Assembly (NCBI GenBank): GCA_025917655.1
Contig: CP084609.1
Coordinates: forward strand, 1,488,001 to 1,552,000
DNA from: Chlorella sorokiniana
Taxonomy: Eukaryota; Chlorophyta; Trebouxiophyceae; Chlorellales; Chlorellaceae
Reading direction: 5' to 3'
DNA length: 64,000 nt
Shown here: one piece after another, positions 46,886 through 56,443 of the stretch
How positions within the stretch are numbered: position 1 is the first letter of the stretch
Layout of the letters: every line of letters begins with the position of its first letter
Notes under the pieces: generated by a model
What the model was told of the DNA's origin: nothing
The model's input: the letters and a program-made list of their open reading frames with translations, nothing else
Databases searched by the model: none
Made by a program: the position numbers and the translations under genes

Positions 46886-49581
46886 GTGCGGGGCGGGGAC
46901 TTCAATTTCACACCTGATCCCCACCTCGACCGCCGCTACCTGAGCCGCACTCCCCGCGGCGGTCCACCTGCCGCGGCGACGCATCCTCCCTCTCCGCCTT
47001 CTCCCTCTTCCTCCCCAGCCTGGTGGACGTCTGGCGCGAGCGCCACCCCCACCGGCGCGCCTTCACCTGCTCCAACGGCGCCGTGTTTGGCCGCCCGGGA
47101 CCGCATCTACGTCTCCCGCCCGCTTGCGCCCTACGCCACGGCGCCGCCACCGTAGCGCGCGCCCCGTCGCCGACCACAACCCCGTCTCCCTCTCCATCCG
47201 GGCACCCGGCCCCCGGGCGCCGGCCGCCGCCGCCGCCGCCTCCGCCTCGGCTTCCTCTCCGCCCGCTCCGTCCTCGCAGTGCGGGGACTGGCCGGGCGAC
47301 CTTGGCGCCCGGAGGAGGACCCGCCGCCTTCATCCGGTGGTGGCCCGGGTTCCGCGCCCGCGCCCTCTACATCTTCTCGCCGCCGCCGCACCGCGCCGGC
47401 CGTGAGCCGGCCCCCGCGCGCCGCCACCGCCCCCTTCGCCCGGGAGGCATTTGCTCGGCGGATGGGAGGCGGGGACGACGGCGCCCGCCGAGCTTGCCGC
47501 AGCGCAAGACGAGGCGTGGCGGCGGGGGCGCCCACTGGCCGGCATCGCCGAGGCCACCCGGTTGCGCCGCTACACTGGCCGCATTGCGGCGAGCGGCCCA
47601 ACCCCTCCACCTCCCGGCACTGCGGCCGCCCGGCATGTTACCACCATCCCCGCGCTGCGAGGTTCCGGCGGCGCCTTGCACACCGGCCCCTCGCCGGCTG
47701 CGGTGGCGGTGCGGGCGGCCGCGGCCATTTTCGCGGCGCCCACCACCTCTCGCGCCGCCCGGGATGAGGTCGGCCGCGGCGGTGCGCGGCGGCCGCCGCC
47801 TCACCGAGCCGCAGCGGCTTCCCGGGCGAGGCCGCCTTCTCTCGCCGAGGAGGTCTTTGCGCGCCATGCGGCGCATCAAGCCGGGCAAGTCGCCCGGCCC
47901 GGACGGCGCCCCCCCCGACCTGTACCGCCACTTCCGCACCGCCTTTGCCCCCCTCTTCTCCCGCCTCTTCACCGCCATTGCCTCCACCGGCCCGCCCGCC
48001 GCGCTCATTCCATGAGGGGCTCATCACCTTCCTCTTCAAGGCCGGCGACCGCGCCGACCCCGCTTCGCTACCGCCCCATCACCCCGCTCGGCGGCGACTA
48101 TCGCCTCTATGCGCTTGTGTGCCGGCCCGCCGCCTTGGGCCCCGCCTCGCCTCCGTCATCGACCCAGAGCGGAGTTGCCTTTGTGCCCGGCCGCCGCATC
48201 GGCGACAACATCATGGCCCTGCAGGCTCCTCCCCCACCTCCTCCGCCGTGCGGCCGGGCGCGCGGCGGCGGCTCGCGACTTCCGCAAGGCCTACGACACC
48301 ATCGACCGCTCCTTCCTCTTCCGCATCATGGCGGACACGGGCGTCGGCGAGGGCTTCCTCTCCCTAGTCCGCCCCCTCCTCCACGGCACCGCGCCCGAGC
48401 CCCGGGTCGGCGGCTTCATCTCCTCCCCGCCGACTTAGCGGGCGTGCGCTGTGGCCGCCCGCCGGCCCCGCCGCTCTACTCCGTTTGTCGCCCAGCCCCG
48501 CTTGCCTTCTGCGCCGGCGTGGCGTTGGCTGCGCGACCTCCGCCCGGCTCCCCCTCACCACCACCACCACCGGCCGCTATGCGACGACGACGCGCACATC
48601 TGTTGGACTCTCCGGCCACCGCCCGCCTTTCCGGGCGCCATGGACACCTTTGGCGACGCCACCGGGCGGCGCCTCAACGCCTCCAAAACCTTGTTGCTCC
48701 CCCTCGGCGCCGTGCCCGCCGACGTGGAAGCGGCGCCGCCACCTCCGCGCGCGCCGCGGCGGCGCGTCGTCTCCTCGTTACCGCCCTCGGCATCCCCTTT
48801 GCCAACGGCGAGCCGCCGCCCGGCCGCCACCGCCTCCCTGGGCCTCCCTGGCGGCCCGGGTGGAGACCGTGTACGCCCGCATCGCCCGCCTTGGCCTCTC
48901 CGTCTTCGGGCGGGCCTTTGCAGCGGCCGGCTATGGCGTGCCGAAGCCGCTCTATCACTCCGAGTTCTGGGCCACCCCCGCCGCCGTCGCCGACCGCCTT
49001 GCACGCATCACGGCCCGCCTTGTGGATCGCGCCCGGGGCCCCTCCGCCACGCAGCGGCGCTTTGCCGGCCGCCGCACCGCGACGTCTGCCGGGCGGCCTG
49101 GCGACGGCGGCTTTGGGGCGCCGCCCGGCTCCTCCACATCTCGGCCCGCCATGCCGGTGGGCGGCCCGCCTCCTCACCTCCCCTCCGCCTCCCCTCACAC
49201 ACCTCGCAGGGCGGCGGCCCCTCCCCTGCACCCGCCACCTCCCTTGCCTCCCCTTCCGCCGCTCCCGGCCGCCGCCCCGCCCCGCCTCCCGACGCACCGG
49301 CCCCTCCGGAGGAGCGGCTCCCGCCTTGGGTGGCGGCGGCGTACGAGCCGCTTGACGGCTCCGCCGCCGCAGCTCCGCTGCTCGGCCCATCCACCCGCCC
49401 CTACAGGCGTCGCTCGCCCACCCGCCGCCGCCCCTCCTCCGCTGCGCGGCCGCCCTCGCCTCCTTGCCACCCCGACCGACCGGGGCGCCCCAGCCGGCTC
49501 CGACCCGGCCCCCCCGGTGCCTCTCCCCGCCCCCCGTGGGGCAACCCCTTTCTGGTCTCGGCAGCCCACCCCGCCGGCCTC
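46886..49581 (+). mobile_element. LINE-B copy 1, forward segment: endonuclease C-half and reverse transcriptase
   Basis: In order: GGDFNFTPDPHLDR, LVDVWRERHPHRRAFTCSNG and RDRIYVSRPLAPYA complete the endonuclease. The reverse transcriptase has RRIKPGKSPGPDGAPPDLYR (about 47880), FVPGRRIGDNIMALQ (about 48180), DFRKAYDTIDRSFLF (about 48280), a variant of AGVRCG (about 48440), RYADDAHI in a shifted frame (about 48575) and FGDATGRRLNASKTLLLPLG (about 48650). After it come VETVYARIARLGLSVFGRAF and GVPKPLYHSEFWATP. Reverse transcriptase features resemble the L1-type clade. The frame changes several times. Confidence 0.75.
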
Positions 49582-49899
49582 GAAGCGGGCCAGACACGGG
49601 AAGGCGGGGAGGGTGGCGCCGGTTACGCATGCGGGCACCATCGCACGCTACCGCAGGGCCGCCAGCACGGGTCAGAATGGGGATGGAAAGGGGGAAGTAG
49701 GGCCCCCGCGGCAGGGCGGCAGCAGCGCCGCCGCAACTAAGCGGCGCAACCCGCCCCGACACGATAGCCGAGAGGCGGCGACGGGCGGGCGGAAACGACA
49801 CGGGGCAGCCAGGGGACACCGAAGCGTCATGCGGCGGGTCGACAGGGATGGCCAGGGGAAGGGACCGTGCGAGGCACGCCGCCACCAAAAGCGAGAGCC
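49582..49899 (-). mobile_element. LINE-B 3' UTR fragment
   Basis: Near-identical to 50837-51149 in the next LINE-B copy, in the same minus orientation, from GACACGGGAAGGCGGGGAG to GCGAGAGCC. It abuts the forward segment of copy 1 in the opposite orientation. Confidence 0.8.
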
Positions 49900-50615
49900 A
49901 AGCCCGCCCGCACGGGAGCCGGGAGGCGGCGAGACAGCGGGTTGGGCGCCGCACACGAGGCGGGGGCGAGAGGAGCCCGGCAGATTGTAAGCGTGGGGCA
50001 GGGGACTGGGTGTCAAGAGGGATAAAACAGGGGAAAGCCTGGGAAGGGTAGGGTGCTGGCTGGGCGGACCGCTGCCGCCCGGTTGCCGCTGGCAGGGTGC
50101 CGCCAGGCTGCCGCAGCAAGGCAGGTTGGGGCTGCGCCCAACAGCCACCATGCACGACAGCCCACCAGTCAGCGAGACGGTCCGAAGGAGGGGAGGTTGG
50201 CTGCCAGGGGCCGATCTGGGGATGGGGAGGAGGAGCACGTGTTGCGCTTCTGGAGCTGGCTCAGTCCGCGTGGAAAAAGCCGGTCGCCGCGGCAAGCTGC
50301 GAAATACACGGGCCAGGAGCCGGAGCTGGCCCGCGGGCTGCCAGCCATCCCGCAAAGGGCCGCGCTGCACGCCCGGCCCACGCGGGGGCCCGCCCGCGCT
50401 CCAGAAGCCGCCTCGGGGTACGTAGTCGCCGAATCGCGGGGTCTGCACCCGGCACCCCCGCCCTGCGCCGAGGCAGCCACGCGATGTCCGCGGCCACTCG
50501 TTCTGGGGCCCCCAATCCCAGAGTGTTGCCCCAAGAGGGCCCCTGAGGGGCGGGAAGGGCCGCACGGGGCCTGCAGCGACAGGCGACTGTAGCAAAGATG
50601 GATGAGCAAAACGTG
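49900..50615. other. Unassigned GC-rich DNA within the repeat block
   Basis: No recognisable protein, RNA or repeat match inside the window. It may be a further LINE-B piece or old flanking DNA. Open frames here are long only because of the base composition. Confidence 0.4.
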
Positions 50616-50619
50616 GTGA

Positions 50620-51149
50620 GACTTGACTTGACTTGACTGTTACAGAGACCAGGCGCGGTAACGCGCTGGGGACACACAGCAGTGCATCCCACTAGCTCCA
50701 GTACAACATCAAAGCATCGCAGGCGGGCGGGCGGGCAGGGGTGTAAGCACCGGCGCAAGCCGGGGATCGGGCGCAGAGGGCGGTAGGGGAGCGGAGGGCG
50801 CCCGGGAGCACACCCAAAGCACCGCCAGCGAGGCAGCAGACACAGGAAGGCGGGGAGGCAGGGCGCCGGTTACGCATGCGGGCACCATCGCACGCCACCG
50901 CGGGGCCGCCGGCACGGGTCAGAATGGGGATGGAAAGGGGGAAGTAGGGCCCCGCGGGCGGGGGCGGCAAAGAGGCCGCCGACAGCTAAGCGGCGCAACC
51001 CGCCCGGCACAGTAGCCGAGAGGCGGCCAGACGGGCGGGCGGAAACGACACAGGGCAGCCAGGGGACACCGAAGCGTCATGCGGCGGGTCGACAGGGATG
51101 GCCAGGGGAAGGGACCGTGCGAGGCACGCCGCCACCAAAAGCGAGAGCC
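50620..51149 (-). mobile_element. LINE-B copy 2, 3'-UTR-only insertion with (GTCAA)n tail
   Basis: A strongly 5'-truncated copy. On the minus strand the 3' end is the hairpin (50653-50666), then TGTAA (50640-50644), then CAGTCAAGTCAAGTCAAGTC (50620-50639). It aligns with 51174-51640 of copy 3 along its length. Its 5' end at 51149 touches the tail of copy 3, so the two stand head to tail. Confidence 0.85.
50653..50666 (-). other. LINE-B 3'-terminal hairpin, copy 2
   Basis: Plus-strand GCGCG-GTAA-CGCGC: a perfect five-base stem with a four-base loop (TTAC on the element strand), 8 nt from TGTAA. Confidence 0.75.
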
Positions 51150-53973
51150 CTGGTGACCGGTGACTGGTGACTGTTACAGAGAGGCGAGGCGCGGTAACGC
51201 GCTGGGGGCACACAGCAGTGCACCCCACTAGCTCCGGTACAACATCTAAGCATCGCAGGCGGGCGGGCGGGCGGGGTGTGGGCACCGGCCAAGCCGGGGA
51301 TCGGGCGCAGGGGGCAGCAGGGGAACGGAGGGCGCCCGGGAGCACACCCAAAGCGCCGCCAGCGAAGCAAATGACACAGGAAGGCGGGGAGGCAGGGCGC
51401 CGGTTACGCATGTGGGCACCATCGCACGCCACCGCAGGGCCGCCAGCACGGGTCAGAATGGGGATGGAAAGGGGGAAGGTGGGGCCCCGCGGCAAGGCAG
51501 CAAGAGGCGGCCGACAGCCACGCGCCGCGGCCCGCCCGGCACAAGTAGCCGAGAGGCGGCCAGACGGGCGGGCGGAAACGACACAGGGCAGGCGGGGACA
51601 CGAAGCGTCATGCGCGGGTCAGGCAGAGAGCAGAGAGGGGACCAACTGTAAAGGAACGAGATGGGGACGAGGGGCGTGGCCGCCCCGCAGCCCAGCAGGG
51701 CGGGCGGGGGGCACAGCCCCGGGATCAGGCGCTAGGCATCGGGAGCGGGGGAGGCCGCAACTGCAGCGGCCATTTTCTGTGAAAAAGAAGGGGTGTGCGG
51801 TGGGGATGCGGCCAAGCCAAGCGGCAGGCGCCAGGTCCAGGGCATGAAAATCAGCAAGGAGAGACCAAAACGCACCGACCGCCGACCGGCAGGCGGCGGG
51901 GGGGGGCCTGGGGGGCTGAGGCAGCGGCGCCGGGGCGCGCCGGCTCGCGCGGGGCGGGGGCTCCTGGCTGGCGGCGGCCGAAGCCGCCGCGCCGTGGGGC
52001 TCGGGGAGGCCGGGCTGCCGCAGAAGCCGTCAAGTGAGCGCCGGACGAGGCGGGGGCTGCCGCTGCCGCCGCCGCTGCTCGCTCCCCGCGCGCCGCGCCG
52101 CCGCAGCCAGAGAACGCCGGCCACGGTCCATGGCTTCGACAGCCGCCAGGCAGACCACCCCCACACCCCGGCGTCAAGGCCGGGCGGGCGCGGGCCAGCC
52201 AGATGTTGGCCGGCAAAAGGGGGCAGGCTGCTCTGGGGGGCGCGCGCGGCCGCAAGCGCCGCCTGGACAGCGGCGACAACGGCCTGCGCCACCGGGCATG
52301 CCCAGAAGTGGTGGTGGCGGTCTGGGCGGGGGCCTGCGCCGCACTCGCACGGCTGGTCGCGGTGCAGGCGGGCTGCGGTGGGGAAGGCATCGTAGGCCAG
52401 CCGCCAGAACACCTCCTTCCGCCCATTCTCCCAGGGCAGGTGCCACAGCCGGCGCATGGCAGCCTGGAGCTCGGGGAGGTGGGAAGGGGAAGGGGGCTGC
52501 CGGCGGAGGCGAGCGCCGCAAAGGGGGCAAGGTGGAGGCTGGCACGCTGTTGGGCAGCTGGCGCCGCCAGCAGCGCGGTGGCTGAGCGCACGGTGAGCCG
52601 CGCGAAGCTGACGGGCCGGCCGGCGGGCAGCCGCCAGGCCAGGCGAGGGAGGAGGAGGGTGTGGAGGACGTGGGCGGGGGAGGGCGGCTGCGGTGGGGCC
52701 GCGGCAGCAGCGGCGGCGCGCGCTGCCGCTACCCAAGCAGCGGGGACCGCCGCCAGCAGGGCTGCGAGGCGCTCCGCCGCCACGTGGCGCTGTGCAAACG
52801 CCGGGAGGAGGCCAAGAGCGGGTGGCGCACCAGGCTGACGTAAGCCGCCCGCGTGGGCGCGCCGCCACAGCCCGCGCAAGCAGCGAGCGCGCGCCCGAGG
52901 GTGCCCACCCCTGCCGCCGGGAAGTCGGTGAAGGCGTGGTCCAGGCCGGCGGGGTGGGCTGCTGAGACCAGGAAGGGGTTGCCCCACAGGGGCAGGGAGA
53001 GGCACCAGGGGCCGGGCCGGAGCTGCCGGGGGCGCCAGGTCGGCCGGGGGTGGCAAGGAGGCGAGGGCTGCCCGCAGCGGAGGAGGGGCGGCGGCAGGTG
53101 GGCGAGCGACGCCGGCGGGGGCTGCTGGATGGGCCAGAAGAGCAGGCCTGCTGGCGGCAGGCCGTCAAGCAGCTCGTACGCCAGCGCCACCTAGGGCGGG
53201 AGCCGCTCCTCCGGAGGGGCCGGTGCGTCGGGAGGCGGGGGCGGGGCGGCGGCCGGGAGCGGCGGAAGGGGAGGCAAGGGAGGTGGCGGGTGCAGGGGAG
53301 GGGCCGCCGCCCTGCGCGAGGTGTGTGTGGGGAGGCGGAGGGGAGGTGAGGAGGCGGGCCGCCCAGCTGGCATGGCGGGCCGAGATGTGGAGGAGCCAGG
53401 CGCGCCCAAAGCCGCCGTCGCAGGCCGCCCCAGGCGGGACGTCGCGGTGCGAGCCGGCAAAGCGCCGCCGCGTGGCGGAGGGGCCCTGGCTACGATCCAC
53501 AAGGCGCGCCGTGATGCGTGCAAGGCGGTCAGCGATGGCGGCGGGGGTGGCCCAGAACTCGGAGTGATAGAGGAGCTTCGGCACGCCATAGCCGGCGCTG
53601 GCAAAGGCCCGCCCGAAGACGGAGAGGCCAAGGCGGGCGATGCGGGCGTACACGGTCTCCACCCGGGCCAGCGGGGAGGCCCAGGTGGCGGCGGTGGCGG
53701 CTGCGGGCGGCTCGCCGTTGGCAAAGGGGATGCCGAGGGCGGTGACGGAGGAGACGACGCGCAGACCGCGGCGCGCCGCGGGAGGTGGCGCGCCGCTTCC
53801 ACGTCGGCGGGCACGGCGCCGAGGGGAGCAGCCGCGTTTTGGAGGGGTTGAGGCGCTGCCCGGTGGCGTCGCCAAAGGTGTCCATGGCGCCCGGGAAGGC
53901 GGGCAGCTGGGCTGGAGAGTCCAACAGGATGTGCGCGTCGTCGGCATAGCGGCCGGTGGTGGCGGTGAGGGGG
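51150..53973 (-). mobile_element. LINE-B copy 3, 5'-truncated, with (GTCACC)n tail
   Basis: On the minus strand it starts at the reverse transcriptase catalytic box (RYADDAHILLDSP, about 53950). It continues FGDATGQRLNPSKTRLLP, VETVYARIARLGLSVFGRAF and WGNPFLVSAAHPAGLDHAFT. The C-terminal zinc motif is CECGAGPRPDRHHHFWAC (about 52300), and the ORF ends at 51732. The 3' UTR is about 560 nt, ending in the hairpin (51189-51202), TGTAA (51174-51178) and a tail of GTCACC-like units (51151-51172). It is the same family as copy 1: SVFGRAF and WGNPFLVSAAHPAGL are shared word for word. The 5' end coincides with the left direct repeat of the SINE. Confidence 0.85.
51189..51202 (-). other. LINE-B 3'-terminal hairpin, copy 3
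   Basis: Plus-strand GCGCG-GTAA-CGCGC, identical in stem and loop to the copy 2 hairpin, 10 nt from TGTAA. Confidence 0.75.
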
Positions 53974-53981
53974 AGCCATTT
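53974..53981. repeat. Left target-site duplication of the SINE
   Basis: AGCCATTT, repeated exactly at 54262-54269 on the other side of the SINE. Confidence 0.65.
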
Positions 53982-54261
53982 GTTGTTGTTGTTGTGTGTT
54001 ACAGACGTGGCGGTTCGGTAACGAACCTCTAGATCCAGCCTGATAGGGAAAGCAAGCAAGCCAAGCAGCTCCGTATTGCAAGCACCGCCAGGAACGCTCG
54101 ATCCCGAAGAAGGGGCACAGGCCAACTCTGTGGCAATCGGGCCCACCGGAAAGTACCGGCCTTCCCAGCTAGTATCTCGGCCGGGATTCGAACCCGCGAC
54201 CTCGTGGAGGCGTCGCAGACGGTCCAGCTCCTTATTTAACGTCGCTGCCAACGACAACAAA
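53982..54261 (-). mobile_element. SINE with tRNA-like head and LINE-type 3' end
   Basis: About 280 bp on the minus strand, bounded by the 8-bp direct repeat AGCCATTT. The 5' part has a canonical Pol III B box GGTTCGAATCC (54184-54194), in the setting GAGGTCGCGGGTTCGAATCC, with a loosely tRNA-like sequence upstream. The body has no coding frame. The 3' end copies the LINE-B plan: hairpin GGTTCG-TTAC-CGAACC (54012-54027), 8 nt, then TGTAA (53999-54003), then CAACAA repeats. It is not a functional tRNA because no acceptor stem closes around the B-box region. The direct repeats and tail show insertion by target-primed reverse transcription. Confidence 0.75.
54012..54027 (-). other. SINE 3'-terminal hairpin
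   Basis: Plus-strand GGTTCG-GTAA-CGAACC: a perfect six-base stem with the same GTAA loop as LINE-B but different stem bases on both sides. Confidence 0.75.
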
Positions 54262-54269
54262 AGCCATTT
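54262..54269. repeat. Right target-site duplication of the SINE
   Basis: AGCCATTT, matching 53974-53981; here it continues into a longer T run. Confidence 0.65.
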
Positions 54270-54335
54270 TTTTTTTGGACGGCCGGCGGGGACCTCAGTT
54301 TTATATTCTTGAATTAAGTCAAATTTTGCGCGACA

Positions 54336-54408
54336 GGCCGCGTGGCCTAATGGATAAGGCGACGGCTTCCGGTGCCGTAGATTGAGGGTTCGAGTCCCTT
54401 CGTGGTCG
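54336..54408 (+). tRNA. tRNA-Arg (anticodon CCG)
   Basis: 73 bases fold perfectly. The acceptor is GGCCGCG with CGTGGTC (G-T pairs), and the D arm begins TGGCCTAATGGATAAGGC. The anticodon stem is ACGGC/GCCGT with loop TT-CCG-GT, and the T arm is AGGG-TTCGAGT-CCCT. The discriminator base is G. There is no intron. A TTTT terminator lies at 54411-54414. The CCG anticodon fits the GC-rich codon use of this genome. The SINE ends about 70 bp upstream. Confidence 0.93.
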
Positions 54409-54526
54409 TATTTTGTTTTGTGTTTCTCCCGCATCTGGCTTGAGATCACGCTCGATTGTGGCATCGTCTCTGTCTCTTAACACCAGGAACAGCGCTGGAG
54501 ATGATGCATGACGGCAAGTCACCCTC

Positions 54527-54531
54527 TTACA
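54527..54531 (-). terminator. TGTAA poly(A) signal of the TIP41-like gene
   Basis: TTACA on the plus strand, only 11 nt past the minus-strand stop codon, so the 3' UTR is very short and ends well before tRNA-Arg. Confidence 0.5.
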
Positions 54532-54541
54532 AAAGCTAAAA

Positions 54542-56123
54542 CTAGCAGTCATCCTCTGCGAGCGATAACTGCAGCTGCTCCAACCGATAGTGGGTGACCC
54601 CAACTGGCGCCACCGCCATCAATGCCGCCGCTGCGCTGTCGGCGTCAGCATACGCTGGCCCTTCCGCTGGCGCCCCTGCAGTCCGCAACGCCCGAAAGGT
54701 GCCCTCATGGAAGCGCACTTCGCGCAACACCGGGGGAAGCTGATGTGCTGCCAAACTCACAGAACACACGAGTCTGCGAGAGAGGGGTCATAGGGGAAAT
54801 GGCCTCAGCGGAACTGAACTCTTGTTGCGAAGGCCCAACAACAAGCAGCCAAGCCAACCCGATGCATGTTGCACTCCGTAAGCACGCACAATACCACAAT
54901 ATTAACCAACTCACCTCCCGCAACCGCACCATCACATGGTCCACCCTTAGCCAGAAGCGCACCAAAACGTACCAACACCGTGGCATCACGCGCACCTGCA
55001 CAAGGGCAGTAGGTTTATTGATCTGAGAGGAGCAAGCATTGCGTGGGCAAGGCATGCTGCAAATCGGCTGCAAACACTCATGCATTGCAAGAGCGCAAGC
55101 CAACGCCCCCACCTTGACGCCAAGGCGCGAGGAGCCGTGGTCATCCAACTCGCTCTCATACAGCGCCAGCTCGTCGTAGTACAGGATAGGATCCCGGCTG
55201 GTCAGCAGCCCGCGGTTGATCTGTGTGGCGGTGGCCTCCCAACGCGGACCTGCTGTTGGCGCTTGGCCGTGCCCCCTTGCGACTGTTGGGCTGCTGGTTA
55301 GGGTGCCATTGTATGATGTGGTAAAGGTCCTGCAATCAGATGCACGACAGCAACAATCAACAAGGATCCTGACAGCAATACATTGCCTTAGCGCCAAACG
55401 GCAACCTTGATGTATAGTATGGTGTCGGATCCTCCAACCATGTGCATTCCGTACCTAACAGCCCCACAAACCCAAACCCACCAATCATAGTCGAGCGTCT
55501 GGGCGGCATGGGCTTGCACGTCGGCCTGCCGCGAGCGCAACCACTCCTCCGACTCACCCACATGAACGGCGGCGGACTTGTCGGCCAGCCAGCCCTTCAG
55601 CGCATCCAACGCTGTAAAGCTGCGAGCATGGAAGGTGATGGAGGCGTTGGACGTGCCACAGATGCAGCGCACTGCCGTCCGCAACCTCAGCATGCTTGCA
55701 TGAAGGCAAGGCCCCCTCACCTGAGAGTGGTGCCGCTGGCCTCGTGCGTCAACCGCAACACGTTTTGGCCAAAAAACTGCTCAGGCGCCGCCAGGGCGCC
55801 GAGTTCACTCTTTATGAGCTCTACCTCAGCATCAGCTGCAAGCAACTCAGAGCAAGTGAACTCCAATAAAGTAGCAAAGCAACATGCTTTCTGCCTGATG
55901 AGAACAAGCAGGGGACCCCTGGCGGACAGGCCGGCAGTGACGCACGTGTGATCGGGCCCTTGTGCGTGGTGATCAGCCAACCGCCGACCCTTACACCGCT
56001 CCCATCCTCCAGTACTTCGCCCTTCGCAGCTTTCACGGCTGCAAGGGCAGTTGGTTGCGCGGGAATCGGGGCCCGCTCGACCTCCGGAAGTCGTGCAACT
56101 CCTTGGCCGATGGCATCAATCAT
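54542..56123 (-). CDS. TIP41: TIP41-like protein, PP2A/TOR pathway regulator
   Basis: TIP41-family proteins bind PP2A catalytic subunits together with TAP42 and work in TOR signalling. The start at 56123 gives MIDAIGQGVARLPEVE. Exons join as GVRVGGWLITTHKGPIT to PDAEVELIKSELGALAAPEQ, then FFGQNVLRLTHEASGTTL. Next are FTALDALKGWLADKS, EEWLRSRQADVQ and TLDYDW, spliced to TFTTSYNGTL. Then come PILYYDELALYESELDDHGS, VRVMPRCWYVLVRFWLRVDH and VMVRLRE, and finally LPPVLREVRFHEGTFRAL. The blocks DYDWTFTT, ILYYDE..LYE.EL.D.G and FWLRVD.V are the family signature. The phases of the joins I checked match, and no frame slip was found. The gene ends at 54542 with LQLSLAEDDC. It is soluble, with no targeting sequence. 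Confidence 0.93.
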
Positions 56124-56443
56124 AACAGCTCACCAGCCTCATCGACGGTCCCTGCCTGATAGAGCATGCTGGAGGCTGCGTGTCGAATCGAAAGGCTGTG
56201 CAAACCGAAAGCCGGGCGCCGCACAATAGTTTCTTTCAAAAGGTCAGGCGAGTTGTGAAGCGTCGGTGTACAGTGTGTTAGTTGAAGACATGCTGCCGCT
56301 GCCAACCTGGCCGCCTTCGCCGTGGCATGCAGCCTCAGCAAACACTTTGCTCGGCAGAGAAAGGTGCATCTGCTGGAGTATTTTCATGAGAAAAGAGGCA
56401 TGCTGACGTGCGTACATCATGCAGACCGCTGCGGAAACCATGC
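56124..56443. other. Intergenic region between tandem minus-strand genes
   Basis: 320 bp holding the 3' UTR of the GH3 gene and the promoter of the TIP41-like gene. No further feature was seen. Confidence 0.4.

Larger units (their letters stand above)
44507..49581 (+). mobile_element. LINE-B non-LTR retrotransposon, copy 1, twin-primed, 3' end lost
   Basis: The copy is made of two opposed parts. The inverted left part (44507 to about 46885) reads on the minus strand. The forward right part (from about 46886) reads on the plus strand. Inside the endonuclease the two meet almost without loss: the inverted part stops at RRQGADY at its outer edge, and the forward part starts at GGDFNFTPDPHLDR. 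That is a textbook twin-priming structure. The forward part ends within the C-terminal domain (WGNPFLVSAAHPAGL, 49577) where it abuts an oppositely oriented LINE-B 3' UTR piece. Frames are broken in several places, so the copy is not active. The left edge lies 55 bp upstream of tRNA-Leu; the DNA changes abruptly there from GC-rich to AT-rich. Confidence 0.85.

Noticed and set aside
54160-54245. A tRNA gene on the minus strand suggested by a perfect B box
   Set aside because: No acceptor stem closes around it, and it has a shared hairpin-TGTAA tail and flanking direct repeats, so it is the head of a SINE.
41985-54261. LTR retrotransposon, Polinton-like or other virus-derived elements in the repeat block
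   Set aside because: Domains are APE endonuclease and non-LTR reverse transcriptase only. No long terminal repeats, integrase, protease, capsid or envelope sequence was seen.
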